From the NCBI RefSeq assembly GCF_900105925.1, contig NZ_LT629791.1:7286001-7350000 (forward strand): 64,000 nucleotides of DNA. The letters run 5' to 3'. The notes beneath the pieces were generated by a model. It was not told the DNA's origin, made no database searches, and was given only the letters and a program-made list of their open reading frames with translations. Positions 17,701 through 26,152 of this stretch are shown here, piece after piece (position 1 is the stretch's first letter; each line of letters opens with the position of its first letter). Source of the DNA: Jiangella alkaliphila. GTDB taxonomy: Bacteria > Actinomycetota > Actinomycetes > Jiangellales > Jiangellaceae. The position numbers and the translations under genes were made by a program.

Positions 17701-18161
17701 GGCTCGCCTCCTTCGACCTGTTTCTCCGGCTCAGAGCCGGCCCCCGATGCGGTCCCGCGGTGGTCGAAGCCGCGGAACCACTGAACGACACGTTCGAAAT
17801 TACATGAGTGCAATACGTGCGCGTCAAGCGGAACCGTGCTAAAGATCTCCGTTCATTTGCCGGCGCCCCGCCGAAACGGCGCGCCCCGCCCCTGGTGCTG
17901 ACGCATCGTCACGACATCGTCGACGCTCTGTTACGACAGCCGTGGGGCGGTTCGGGCGGGAGCATAGGCGCTCCGCCGCGCGGCACGCCAGATGGCCGAT
18001 CACCCGATGCACGACCGCCGAGCGCACCATCTCGTTGACGTCCGGGACGGCGCCTCGGTTCCGCGGTTCAGCCCCAGGAACGCGTGATCATGTCCTCCAG
18101 CGGTGTCTCGGGGACCGGGCGCGGGCGGGGCACCGTCGTGGCACCGGGTACGGTCGTGGCT
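17701..18161. promoter_or_regulatory. Long divergent whiB2-fbiA intergenic region
   Basis: About 460 bp separate the whiB2 start from the conserved start of fbiA. It holds an A/T-rich patch near 17790-17830, unusual for this DNA, and a small hairpin (CCGGCT/AGCCGG, 17726-17740) in the whiB2 leader. I could not place convincing -10/-35 boxes. Complex control of whiB genes makes several promoters likely here. Confidence 0.45.
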
Positions 18162-19130
18162 GTGCTGAGGATCACCGCGCTGGCCGGCGGGATCGGGGGC
18201 TCCAGGTTCCTCCGGGGGCTGCTGCGGGCCGCGCCGGACGCAGAGGTCACGGTCATCGGGAACACCGCCGACGACATCACGCTGCACGGGCTGCACGTCA
18301 GCCCCGACCTCGACACCGTCATGTACACGCTCGGCGGCGGCATCGAGGAGTCCCAGGGCTGGGGCCGCGCCGGCGAGACGTTCGCCGTCGCGGAGGAGCT
18401 GGGGGCGTACGGGGCCGAGGCGCAGTGGTTCACGCTCGGCGACCGCGACCTCGCCACCCACCTCGTCCGCACGCAGATGCTCGCCGCCGGCTACCCGCTG
18501 TCCGCCGTCACCGAGGCCCTCTGCGACCGCTGGCAGCCCGGCGTCCGCCTGATCCCCATGACGGACGACCGGGTCGAGACGCACGTCGTGGTCGCGGCCG
18601 GGGACGACGACGGCGCCGAGCGCGCGATCCACTTCCAGGAGTGGTGGGTCCGCCTCCACGCGGAGGTCCCGGCCCGCCGCATCGTCCTCGTCGGCGCCGA
18701 CCAGGCCAAGCCGGCCCCCGGCGTCCTCGACGCGATCGCCACCGCCGACGTCGTGCTGCTGCCGCCGTCGAACCCGGTGGTCAGCATCGGCCCGATCCTC
18801 GCCGTCCCCGGCATCCGCGACGCCGTCCGCGCCACGAAGGCGCCGAAAGTCGGGCTCTCACCGATCATCGGGGGATCACCGGTGAGAGGGATGGCCGACG
18901 CCGCGCTCAAGGCGATCGGGGTCCCGACGACGGCGGCCGGCGTGGCCGAGCTGTTCGCGGACCTGCTGGACGGCTGGCTGGTCGACACCGTCGATGCGGA
19001 GGCGACAGCCACGGTCGAAGCGGCCGGCGTGCGCTGCGTCGCCGTCCCCCTCTGGATGACCGGCCCGGACACGACCGCCGCCATGGCCCGTGCCGCGCTC
19101 GACCTCGCCGAGGAGGTGCGGGCCCGGTGA
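18162..19130 (+). CDS. fbiA: F420 biosynthesis phosphoenolpyruvate/phospholactate transferase (CofD/FbiA)
   Basis: This 322-residue cytoplasmic enzyme of coenzyme F420 synthesis joins the activated guanylyl-linked three-carbon acid to the deazaflavin Fo, giving (dehydro-)F420-0. Family signatures are the N-terminal ITALAGGIGGSRFLRGL, NTADDITLHGLHVSPDLDT, LLPPSNPVVSIGPIL and LSPIIGGSPVRGMAD. The open frame extends to an ATG at 18084, but those 26 residues are low-complexity. The GTG at 18162, directly before the conserved LRITALAGG, is the preferred start, though its ribosome site is weak. It overlaps fbiB by 4 bp (GTGA), so the two are co-translated. Confidence 0.95.
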   Translation: MLRITALAGGIGGSRFLRGLLRAAPDAEVTVIGNTADDITLHGLHVSPDLDTVMYTLGGGIEESQGWGRAGETFAVAEELGAYGAEAQWFTLGDRDLATHLVRTQMLAAGYPLSAVTEALCDRWQPGVRLIPMTDDRVETHVVVAAGDDDGAERAIHFQEWWVRLHAEVPARRIVLVGADQAKPAPGVLDAIATADVVLLPPSNPVVSIGPILAVPGIRDAVRATKAPKVGLSPIIGGSPVRGMADAALKAIGVPTTAAGVAELFADLLDGWLVDTVDAEATATVEAAGVRCVAVPLWMTGPDTTAAMARAALDLAEEVRAR

Positions 19131-20347
19131 GCGCTCGCTACGAGGCGTTCGGGCTGCCCGGCATCCCCGAGGTCCGCCCCGGCGACGACCTGGTGGACGT
19201 CCTGGCGACGGCGCTCGCGCAGGCACCGCCCGGCGACGCGCTGCGCGACGGCGACATCGTCGTCGTCACGAGCAAGATCGTCAGCAAGGCCGAGGGCCGC
19301 GTCCGGACCGGCATCGACCGCGACGCGGCCATCGACGCCGAGGCGGTGCGGACGATCTCGGAGTGGACGACGCCGCGCGGGCGCACCCGCATCGTCGAGA
19401 CCCGGCACGGCTTCGTCATGGCCGCCGCCGGCGTCGACGCGTCGAACGTCGAGGCCGGCTCGGTCGTCCTGCTGCCGGTCGACCCCGACGCGTCCGCCCG
19501 CGCCCTCCGCGACGGGCTGGCGCAGCGCTACGGCGTACGCGTCGGCATCGTCGTGACGGACACCGCGGGGCGGGTCTGGCGCAACGGCGTCGCCGACTTC
19601 GCCGTCGGCTCGGCCGGCATCCGCGCCGTCGACGACCTGCGCGGCAGCACCGACGCCTACGGCAACGACCTCGGCGTCACGATCGTCGCGCTGGCCGACG
19701 AGCTGGCGGCGGCGTCCGAGCTGGTCCGCGCGAAGCTGTCCGGCGTCCCCGTCGCCGTCGTGCGCGGGCTGCCGCACCTGCTGCTGGAGCCGGGCGAGGA
19801 CGACCACGGCATCGCCGCGCTGATCCGCCCGAGCGCCGAGGACCGGTTCCGGCTCGGCACCCCGGAGGCGATGCGCGCCGCCGTCCAGACCCGGCGGACG
19901 GCGTCGTCGTTCACCCCGGCGCCGGTCGACCCGGGCGTGGTCCGGCAGGCGGTCGCGGCCGCGTTCTCCGCGCCGTGGCCGATCGACACGCCGCCGTGGC
20001 GGTTCGTGCTGCTGGAGTCGGCCGCGGCCCGCCGCCGGCTGGCGTCCGCGCTCGACGGGGCCGGGCTGCTGGACGCCGCCCCGTACGTCGTCGTCCCGTG
20101 CCTGGTCAACGGGTCCGACGCGCTGCTCGGGCTGGGCGCGGCGGTCGAGAACCTGCTGATCGCGCTCGGCGCCGAGGGCCTCGCGTCCGCCTGGCTGTTC
20201 CCCGACCCCGCCCTCTCGGCGGCGACGGCGGCGCTGGACCTCCCGGCCGGCTGGACGCCCATCGGCGCGGTCGCCATCGGCCACGCCGCCGAACCGTCCG
20301 CCGACCACCCGCCCGTCGACGTCGCCACCGTGACGGTGACGCTGTGA
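19127..20347 (+). CDS. fbiB: Bifunctional F420:gamma-glutamyl ligase / dehydro-F420-0 reductase (FbiB)
   Basis: This 406-residue protein has two domains. Residues 1-about 240 are a CofE ligase (LPGIPEVRPGDDL, IVVVTSKIVSKAEGR, ETRHGFVMAAAGVDASNVE, VVTDTAGRVWRNGVADFAVG), which adds glutamates to F420-0. Residues about 255-406 are a nitroreductase-like FMN domain (RRTASSFTPAPVDP, APWPIDTPPWRFVLL), which in actinobacterial FbiB reduces dehydro-F420-0. The frame is open far upstream, but the GTG at 19127 overlaps the fbiA stop and begins the conserved sequence (SARYEAFGLPGIPEV). Together with fbiA this marks the host as an F420 producer. The two-domain fusion is normal for actinobacteria. Confidence 0.95.
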   Translation: MSARYEAFGLPGIPEVRPGDDLVDVLATALAQAPPGDALRDGDIVVVTSKIVSKAEGRVRTGIDRDAAIDAEAVRTISEWTTPRGRTRIVETRHGFVMAAAGVDASNVEAGSVVLLPVDPDASARALRDGLAQRYGVRVGIVVTDTAGRVWRNGVADFAVGSAGIRAVDDLRGSTDAYGNDLGVTIVALADELAAASELVRAKLSGVPVAVVRGLPHLLLEPGEDDHGIAALIRPSAEDRFRLGTPEAMRAAVQTRRTASSFTPAPVDPGVVRQAVAAAFSAPWPIDTPPWRFVLLESAAARRRLASALDGAGLLDAAPYVVVPCLVNGSDALLGLGAAVENLLIALGAEGLASAWLFPDPALSAATAALDLPAGWTPIGAVAIGHAAEPSADHPPVDVATVTVTL

Positions 20348-20357
20348 CGGCGACGCT

Positions 20358-20864
20358 GTGACGTACCGGCCGCTGGCGTCCGAGCTGGAGACGGAGCGAC
20401 TCTCGCTTCGCCCGCTCGTCCCGGCCGACGCCGCCGAATGGCACCTCGAGCTGCTCGGCGAGCGCGAGGACGGGACGACCCGCACCCTCGACGAGGACCG
20501 GCGACTGCTCGCGGACCTGCTGGCGTCGGAGGCCGCCAACGGCATCGGCTTCCGCACCATCAGGCGGAGGTCGGACGGCGAGCCGCTCGGCTACACCGGA
20601 CTGCTGATCGGCCGCGCGTCGCTGGACGAGCCGGAGCTGGCCTACGAGCTGCTGCGGCGGCATCACGGGCAGGGCTACGCGACGGAGGCCGCGCGCGCCG
20701 TCGTCGACGCGGCCGCCGCGACCGGGCGGACGCGGTTGTGGTCGACGGTGGGGCCGTGGAACACGCCGTCCTTCCGGGTGCTGGAGAAGCTCGGCTTCCG
20801 CCGCGACCGCGTCGGGGCCGACGAGCGCAGCGAGTTCGTCTACCTGGTCCGCGACCTGCCCTGA
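20358..20864 (+). CDS. GNAT-family N-acetyltransferase (RimJ/RimL-like)
   Basis: This 168-residue protein starts with the RimJ/RimL-type signature LETERLSLRPLVPADAAEW. It has the acetyl-CoA loop near RRHHGQGYATEAARAVVDAA and the closing NTPSFRVLEKLGFRR. Such enzymes acetylate N-terminal or small-molecule amines; the substrate cannot be told. It starts with GTG 10 bp after fbiB, so it is probably in the same transcript, although a functional link to F420 is not implied. It converges with the DNA glycosylase gene, leaving only a 7-bp gap. Confidence 0.9.
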   Translation: MTYRPLASELETERLSLRPLVPADAAEWHLELLGEREDGTTRTLDEDRRLLADLLASEAANGIGFRTIRRRSDGEPLGYTGLLIGRASLDEPELAYELLRRHHGQGYATEAARAVVDAAAATGRTRLWSTVGPWNTPSFRVLEKLGFRRDRVGADERSEFVYLVRDLP

Positions 20865-20871
20865 GCGCCCG

Positions 20872-21804
20872 TCACATCGACCGGAAGTCGCGCACCGGCG
20901 CCCGCGGGCCGCGCCGCGGCGGGGTGGCGCCGGCCCGCAGCAGCAGGACGCACGCGCGGTGCCGGTGCCCGCGGTACGGCTCGAGCAGCTCCAGCATCAG
21001 CTCGTCGGAGCCGCGCCGCTCCCCCGTCAGCGCATACGCGACGGCGTGCGGCAGGCCGTAGTCGCCCACCGAGACCGCGTCGGCGTCGCCGAGTACGCGC
21101 TGGCGGACCTCGGCCGACGTCCAGACGCCGATGCCGGGAACGGCGCGCAGCCGCCGGTCGGCCTCGTCGGAGGCCAGGCCGGTGATCTCCTCCAGCCGGG
21201 CCACATGCCGCCCGGCCGTGACGATGGTGCGCGAGCGTTGCGGCCCGACGCCGGCACGGTGGTACTCCCACGACGGGATGCGCGCCCACGCGCCGGACGG
21301 CGGGACGACGCGCATGCGGTCGGGCGCGGGGCCGGGCGCCGGCTCGCCGAACCGGCGCAGCAGCCGCATCCAGCCGCGGTACGCCTCGGTGCCGGTGACC
21401 TTCTGCTCGAGGATCGCCGGCACCAGCGCCTCCATGACCAGCCCGGTGCGCCCGATCAGCGTGCCCGGGAACCGGCGGATCGCGTCGGCCAGCACCGGGT
21501 GCTCGGGCCGGAAGTCGTCGGGGTCGTCGGCGTCGCCGAGCCACAGCGGGACGGCGTCGAGCGCGGCCGCCGCGCCGGGACCCCACGCCGTCGCCGTCAC
21601 CTCGCCTCCGGCCGCGCGCGCCACGCACACCGTGGCCGGCTCGCCGCCGGGCCGGCAGGTGCGCCACACCCGCCCGCGGGCGTCGACCTGGAAGGCGGGG
21701 TCGTACGGACCGCGCTGCTGCGCCCCGAGCGTTGCCAGGACGTCGACCGGGCGCCGCGGCCGCCACGTCCGCTCCATCACGTCACCCAGTGAAGCACGCA
21801 CCAC
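20872..21804 (-). CDS. AlkA-like DNA-3-methyladenine glycosylase (HhH-GPD)
   Basis: This 310-residue base-excision repair glycosylase has the helix-hairpin-helix at about 219-233 (LRAVPGIGVWTSAEV). The probable catalytic aspartate is D248 in SVGDYGLP. The alkylation-glycosylase segment ILEQKVTGTEAYRGWMRLL is near 131-149. The N-terminal 100 residues resemble the AlkA beta-rich domain. It should remove alkylated purines from DNA. The listed start is GTG at 21804; an internal ATG at 21777 (MERTWRPRRPVDVLATLG) fits the conserved sequence as well and may be the real start. It is divergent from the unrecognised gene at 21851. Confidence 0.88.
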   Translation of the reverse strand: MVRASLGDVMERTWRPRRPVDVLATLGAQQRGPYDPAFQVDARGRVWRTCRPGGEPATVCVARAAGGEVTATAWGPGAAAALDAVPLWLGDADDPDDFRPEHPVLADAIRRFPGTLIGRTGLVMEALVPAILEQKVTGTEAYRGWMRLLRRFGEPAPGPAPDRMRVVPPSGAWARIPSWEYHRAGVGPQRSRTIVTAGRHVARLEEITGLASDEADRRLRAVPGIGVWTSAEVRQRVLGDADAVSVGDYGLPHAVAYALTGERRGSDELMLELLEPYRGHRHRACVLLLRAGATPPRRGPRAPVRDFRSM

Positions 21805-21850
21805 CGACAGCCGTTTGTCGCCGCAGCGGCAGGGGCTGAATACTCACCCC

Positions 21851-22681
21851 GTGGGGGACGCCGAGGACGCACCCGGCGAGCGGCTGGTCGCCGCCGTCCG
21901 CGACGACGTGGGTGCGCGGCTCGCCCTCGCGGCGGAGTTCTACGCACGGCGGCGCGGCATCCGGACGTACGGACGGGCCCAGCTCGCGTTCATGCGCTGG
22001 CAGGCGCGGCGCGGCGTCTTGGAGCCGGCGGGCAGTCCGTGGTGGCGCGCCGTCAACGAGGGCCTGCTGCGCCACGCGTTCGAGGCGGCAGCGCTGCTCG
22101 ACGCGGGCCGGTCCGCGGACGCCGGCCGCCCGGCCGTCGCCCCGTGGGTGCGGTTCCTCGAGCGGCCGTCGCCGAGCCGGTGGTACCGCGCCCACAACGG
22201 CAGCATCGTGGCCGGGTACTTCGAGCACCGCGAGCTGGCCGCCGGCGAGCACGAGGTCGAGCGGTTCTTCATGGACGTCGCGCTGCTGCGGGTGTTCTTC
22301 GCGCACGCCCTGGTCGCCGCGCCGCGGACGGCGCTCGGCCGGTTCTGGCCCGCCGCCACAGTGCTGGGCGACCCCCGCCGGCGCGGGACGGGGTGGTTCC
22401 TGTCGCTGCGCAACATCCTGCCGGACTGGTATCCGCTGGACGACCTGACCATCGACGAGGTGCTGCGGGGCGAGAACCGGTTCGGCCGGCACGTCGACTA
22501 CGGCGTGATCGTGCCGCGGCTGGACCGGCTCTACGCGTTCGCGGCCGCCGAGCTGGGCGACCCGCGGATCGTCGGGCTGCTGCGCGGCGGCGGGCCGTGC
22601 TACGCCTGGCCGGCCGACCGGGACGAGGTGTGGCGGCCGGTCGGCTGGACGGTCCGGCTGGTCGGGCGGATCACCGGCTAG
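21851..22681 (+). CDS. Uncharacterised 276-residue protein
   Basis: I do not recognise this family. The frame is open far upstream, antisense to the glycosylase gene, so the GTG at 21851 (VGDAEDAPGERL) is chosen as the first start clear of that gene. The protein is soluble-looking, with no signal peptide or membrane segment. It is rich in Arg and Trp, with blocks such as YGRAQLAFMRWQARRGVL, WYRAHNGSIVAGYFEH, FFMDVALLRVFFAHALV and SLRNILPDWYPLDDLTIDEVLRG. Codon bias is strongly third-position G/C like its neighbours, which supports a real gene. It may be a conserved actinobacterial protein; no function is proposed. Confidence 0.72.
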   Translation: MGDAEDAPGERLVAAVRDDVGARLALAAEFYARRRGIRTYGRAQLAFMRWQARRGVLEPAGSPWWRAVNEGLLRHAFEAAALLDAGRSADAGRPAVAPWVRFLERPSPSRWYRAHNGSIVAGYFEHRELAAGEHEVERFFMDVALLRVFFAHALVAAPRTALGRFWPAATVLGDPRRRGTGWFLSLRNILPDWYPLDDLTIDEVLRGENRFGRHVDYGVIVPRLDRLYAFAAAELGDPRIVGLLRGGGPCYAWPADRDEVWRPVGWTVRLVGRITG

Positions 22682-22765
22682 AACCGCTAGGACCGCGGCT
22701 GGCCTGCGATTTCGGCTCCGCCCCGTTGTCTGAGCAGCACACCGCCGTCGCCGTAGGCTGGGCGC

Positions 22766-23509
22766 ATGAGTGAGACCCCGGCAGAGCTGCTACGTACCAC
22801 GGTCCGGCACGACGGTGCGCGGCCGTTCCTCACGTTCTACGACGACGCCACCGGCGAGCGCGTCGAGCTGTCCACCACCACGTTCGACAACTGGGTCGCC
22901 AAGACCGCCGGGTTCCTCACCGGCGGGCTGAGCGCCGAGCCCGGCGAACGGGTCGCGCTGCGGCTGCCGGCGCACTGGCAGGCGCTGGCCTGGGCGGCCG
23001 CCTGCTGGTCGGCCGGCGTCTGCGTGGTGCTGGGCGACGAGGACGACGTCGAGGTCGCGGTCGTCGGCCCGGACGGCGTGGCGGCCGCGGCGGACGCGGC
23101 CGGCAGCGCGCCCGAGGTGGTCGGGCTCGCGCTGCGCCCGCTGGGCGGCCGGTTCACCGAGCCGCTGCCGCCCGGCGTCACCGACTACGCCGTCGAGGTG
23201 CCCGGCTACCCCGACCGCTTCGCCCCACTCGCCCCGCCCGACGACGCCGAGCCGGCGCTCGAGCGGGCCGGCGTCGTGCACACCCTCGGCGGGCTGGCCG
23301 ACCACGCCCGGCAGCGGGCTGAGCAGCTCGGCGCCGGTCCCGGCGGCCGGCTCCTGGTCGCCACCGACGACCTCGGCACCGCCCTGGTCGACGCGCTGCT
23401 GGTGCCGCTGGTGGTCGGCGGGTCGGCGGTGCTCGTCCGGCACGAGGACCCGGCCGGCCGCTCCGCCCGCACCGCCACCGAACGCGTCACGGCGACGGCG
23501 GCCGCCTGA
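22766..23509 (+). CDS. TIGR03089 family protein (AMP-ligase-like, truncated fold)
   Basis: This 247-residue protein matches the actinobacterial TIGR03089 family, which resembles only the N-terminal part of acyl-CoA/AMP-dependent ligases. Visible features are PAELLRTTVRHDGARPFLTFYDDATGERVELS, the ligase-like WVAKTAGFL, ERVALRLPAHWQALAWAAACWSAGV and a C-terminal block GPGGRLLVATDDLGTALVDALLVPLVVGGSAVLV. The adenylate-forming P-loop and C-terminal subdomain are absent, so catalysis is doubtful. Family members occur near cofD and cell-wall genes in many actinobacteria, as here. It converges with the LacI gene across a hairpin-rich gap. Confidence 0.85.
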   Translation: MSETPAELLRTTVRHDGARPFLTFYDDATGERVELSTTTFDNWVAKTAGFLTGGLSAEPGERVALRLPAHWQALAWAAACWSAGVCVVLGDEDDVEVAVVGPDGVAAAADAAGSAPEVVGLALRPLGGRFTEPLPPGVTDYAVEVPGYPDRFAPLAPPDDAEPALERAGVVHTLGGLADHARQRAEQLGAGPGGRLLVATDDLGTALVDALLVPLVVGGSAVLVRHEDPAGRSARTATERVTATAAA

Positions 23510-23523
23510 CGCCGCGCGCGGGA

Positions 23524-23718
23524 CCGGAGGTCGCGCGGGGCACGAGGAGGGGGCGGTGGGTGCGGAGCCGGCGTCAAGAGCGCACGCGGCATGCTTCACC
23601 GCCGCGAAGCGGAGCCGGCGCAGCACCCACCGCCCCCTCCGACCCCGGCGCACAACACCGAGCCACGCATAGCACCCGCTAGCCCGCCGCGGGGCCGGAG
23701 GTCGCGCGGGGCACGAGG
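23524..23718. repeat. 24-bp direct repeat of the LacI gene 3' end
   Basis: The same 24 bp (CCGGAGGTCGCG followed by CGGGGCACGAGG) occur at 23524-23547 and at 23695-23718. The second copy encodes the C-terminal residues of the LacI regulator. The first lies in the gap before the hairpin, so it is a non-coding duplicate. It suggests a short duplication or slippage event around the inserted inverted repeat. Confidence 0.65.
23546..23640. terminator. 18-bp inverted repeat between convergent genes
   Basis: GGAGGGGGCGGTGGGTGC (23546-23563) is the exact complement of 23623-23640, with a 59-bp spacer that holds a second small stem (GCTTC/GAAGC, about 23594-23611). It lies between the TIGR03089 and LacI genes, which converge. 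It could be a bidirectional terminator or a small palindromic mobile-type element. Confidence 0.55.
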
Positions 23719-24680
23719 GTCAGCGGCAGCCGCCGGCTGGCGATCGGCTCGCCTGGGGCGGCCAGCATCCGGCGCAGCGTCCGTAGCGCCAGCCGGCCGG
23801 ACTCCTCGAACGGGTGCCTGACGGTGCTCAGCCCGAGCGCCTCGGCGACCGGGTCGTCGTCGAAGCCGAGGACCGAGACGTCGCCCGGCACGTCCACCCC
23901 GCGCGAGCGCAGCTCCGCCAGCGCGCCCAGCGCCACCAGGTCGCGGCAGCCCACCACCGCCGTCACCCGGTCCCGCAGCGCGTCGTCCGACCACAGCCGG
24001 GACACCGCGGCGGCACCGGCCGCCGTCCCGCGCGGCACGGTGATCTCCACGACAGAGTCCTCGCCGAGCACGGAGCGCAGCCCGGCCAGCCGCAGCACCG
24101 GCGGCGACTGGAACGGGTAGGTCTCGACCTCGTTGAGGAACGCGACCGTCCGGTGCCCCAGCGCGGCCAGGTGCTCGGCCACCAGCCGGCCGCCCTCGTG
24201 GTCGTCGACGCAGATGTCGGGCAGGCCGGGGTAGCGGGTGTCCAGCAGCACCGTGGGCAGCCGCTGCCGCAGCCGCTCGCCGATCTTCTCGTCCAGCGGC
24301 ACGCCGAGGTTCAGCAGCCCGTCGACGTGGCCGCGGACCGGGATGTTCGCCAGCACCGGCGACGCCGACACCGCGATGTCCGCGCAGTCGCTGACCACCA
24401 GCTGCTCGCCGCGGTCGCCGAGCTCGTCGAAGACGCCGGCCAGCCGCCGCGAGAAGCTCGGGTAGGACGTGAACGGCGCGACCGCGGCGATGCGGTGCAC
24501 GCCCTTGCGGGCCCGGACGACGGCGCGCTCCTTGGGCACGAAGCCGAGGTCGTCGGCCACCTGCAGCACGCGGTCCAGCGTCGACAGCTTGAGCCGCGCC
24601 GGATGGTTGAGCGCCAGCGACACCGTCGAGATGCTCACCTGCGCCTGCTCGGCGACGTCGTAGATGGTCACGTCCTTCAC
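23679..24680 (-). CDS. LacI-family transcriptional regulator
   Basis: This 333-residue protein has an N-terminal LacI helix-turn-helix (VTIYDVAEQAQVSISTVSLALN) and hinge helix. Its periplasmic-binding-like effector domain carries typical signatures (VDGLLNLGVPL, ICVDDHEGGRLVAEHLAALGHR, DVSVLGFDDDPVAEALGLSTVRHPFEESG). It is divergent from the sugar ABC operon at 24794 and probably represses it until the transported sugar binds. A tandem repeat in the shared 113-bp promoter region is the likely operator. The ATG follows the complement of a GAGG-less leader, so the start is taken from domain completeness. Confidence 0.93.
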   Translation of the reverse strand: MKDVTIYDVAEQAQVSISTVSLALNHPARLKLSTLDRVLQVADDLGFVPKERAVVRARKGVHRIAAVAPFTSYPSFSRRLAGVFDELGDRGEQLVVSDCADIAVSASPVLANIPVRGHVDGLLNLGVPLDEKIGERLRQRLPTVLLDTRYPGLPDICVDDHEGGRLVAEHLAALGHRTVAFLNEVETYPFQSPPVLRLAGLRSVLGEDSVVEITVPRGTAAGAAAVSRLWSDDALRDRVTAVVGCRDLVALGALAELRSRGVDVPGDVSVLGFDDDPVAEALGLSTVRHPFEESGRLALRTLRRMLAAPGEPIASRRLPLTLVPRATSGPAAG

Positions 24681-24695
24681 GGCACCGAGCCTAGG

Positions 24696-24726
24696 TTATC
24701 GAAGTGCTTTATCGAAGTGCTTGACA
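24696..24726 (+). promoter_or_regulatory. Tandem operator and -35 element of the sugar ABC operon
   Basis: The 13-mer TTATCGAAGTGCT is repeated perfectly in tandem (24696-24708 and 24709-24721). Each copy contains the near-palindromic core AAG-TG-CTT. A consensus -35 box, TTGACA, starts at 24721, overlapping the last base of the second repeat. The -10 region about 17 bp downstream (GACGGT, 24744) is weak. A LacI dimer bound here would block RNA polymerase. The operator role is inference. Confidence 0.6.
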
Positions 24727-24793
24727 AAATCCGCGAACCGGACGACGGTAGGCCGGGTCGCCGACCACCGACACCGAGGTCGAGGAGAGCGCC

Positions 24794-26152
24794 ATGACGA
24801 CACGCCGCACCGCCACCCGCCCCCGCCCCCGCCCCAAGCACCGCGCCAGCCTGCTCGGCGCCCTGACGCTCGTCGCCCTGACGGCGGCCGCCTGCGGCTC
24901 GCCGGGCACGGACGCGCCGGAGTCGGCGCCGGACGAGGCGAGCACCGACCTCGGCGACGAGCCGGTCGTCGTCGACATCACCATGGACACGACCCAGGTC
25001 GAGAGCCTGCGCCCGCTCACCGACGCGTTCACCGCGGAGCACCCGAACGTCACGTTCGAGATCACCGGCGAGCAGTTCGACGCGCTGCAGCAGAACGCGC
25101 CCCGGCTGATGACCGGCGCCGCCCCGCCGGACCTGATCAGCCTGCCGACGCCCGGCAACACCGTCGAGGACGGGCTGGTCCGCAACCTCGACGTCTACGC
25201 CGAGGCGTACGGCTGGACCGACTTCCCCGCGTCGCAGCTGAACCAGTGGCGCATCGACGCCGACGGCACCCGCGGCACCGGCTCGCTGTACGGGATGGGC
25301 ATCGGGTTCACGCTGACCGGCGTCTACTACAACAAGACGCTGGCCGCGCAGGCCGGCATCGACGGCCCGCCGGCCACGCTGGCCGACTTCGAACGCGACC
25401 TCGCCGCTGCGGCGACCACCGGCGTGACGCCGCTGATCACGTCGGGCAAGGACGGCCTGGTGTTCTTCCCGTACCAGTCCCTGCTGCTGGCCCAGGGCAC
25501 CGCGGCACCCGTCACCGAGTGGGTGTTCAACGCGCCCGACGCGAGCATCGACACTCCCGAGGCGGTCGAGGCGGCGCGGACGCTGCAGGACTGGGCCGCG
25601 GCCGGCTACCTGGCGCCGGACGTCGCCGCGATCGACGCCAGCACCGCCGTCGCGCAGTTCGCGGCCGGCGAGGGCGTCTACTTCGTCAGCGGCAACTGGC
25701 AGGCCGCCACGCTGGGCGAGCAGCTCGGCGACGACGTCGGGTTCTTCCTGTTCCCGGCCGCCGACGACCATCCGCGGGCGGCGATGTCGGACCCGGCGAA
25801 CTTCGTCATCCCGGCCGAGGCCGAGGACGCCGACGCCGCGGCCGCGTTCCTGGACTTCACCTTCTCCGACCAGGGCCGCGAGCTGGTCGTGGCCAACCAG
25901 GGCCTGGCGCCCGGCGGCCCCGCGGACGCGCCCGTCCCGGCGTCGACCGTCCCCGTCGTCTCCGACGCGCTGCAGGCGTTCACCGACCTCGGCCGCGACG
26001 ACGGCATCGTCCCGTTCGTGGGCAACGCGACCGCGTCGTTCTTCTCCGCGACGCTGACGCCGCAGCTGCAGCTGCTGCTGGCCGGCCGGGTCACGCCCGA
26101 GGACTTCGCCGCCACGCTCCAGGCCGACTACGAGAGCCAGCTCGGCCGGTGA
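24794..26152 (+). CDS. Sugar ABC transporter substrate-binding lipoprotein
   Basis: This 452-residue exported lipoprotein has an Arg-rich N-terminus, a hydrophobic stretch and the lipobox LTAAAC with the acylated cysteine at 34. The mature part is a family-1 extracellular solute-binding protein (ITMDTTQVESLRPLTDAFTAEHPNVTFEI, LYGMGIGFTLTGVYYNKTLAAQAGI, VYFVSGNWQAATL). The binding cleft cannot be matched to a given sugar. GAGGAGA lies about 8 nt before the ATG. It is the first gene of an operon with two permeases and an esterase, each overlapping the next by 4 bp. Expected regulation is by the divergent LacI protein. Confidence 0.93.
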   Translation: MTTRRTATRPRPRPKHRASLLGALTLVALTAAACGSPGTDAPESAPDEASTDLGDEPVVVDITMDTTQVESLRPLTDAFTAEHPNVTFEITGEQFDALQQNAPRLMTGAAPPDLISLPTPGNTVEDGLVRNLDVYAEAYGWTDFPASQLNQWRIDADGTRGTGSLYGMGIGFTLTGVYYNKTLAAQAGIDGPPATLADFERDLAAAATTGVTPLITSGKDGLVFFPYQSLLLAQGTAAPVTEWVFNAPDASIDTPEAVEAARTLQDWAAAGYLAPDVAAIDASTAVAQFAAGEGVYFVSGNWQAATLGEQLGDDVGFFLFPAADDHPRAAMSDPANFVIPAEAEDADAAAAFLDFTFSDQGRELVVANQGLAPGGPADAPVPASTVPVVSDALQAFTDLGRDDGIVPFVGNATASFFSATLTPQLQLLLAGRVTPEDFAATLQADYESQLGR

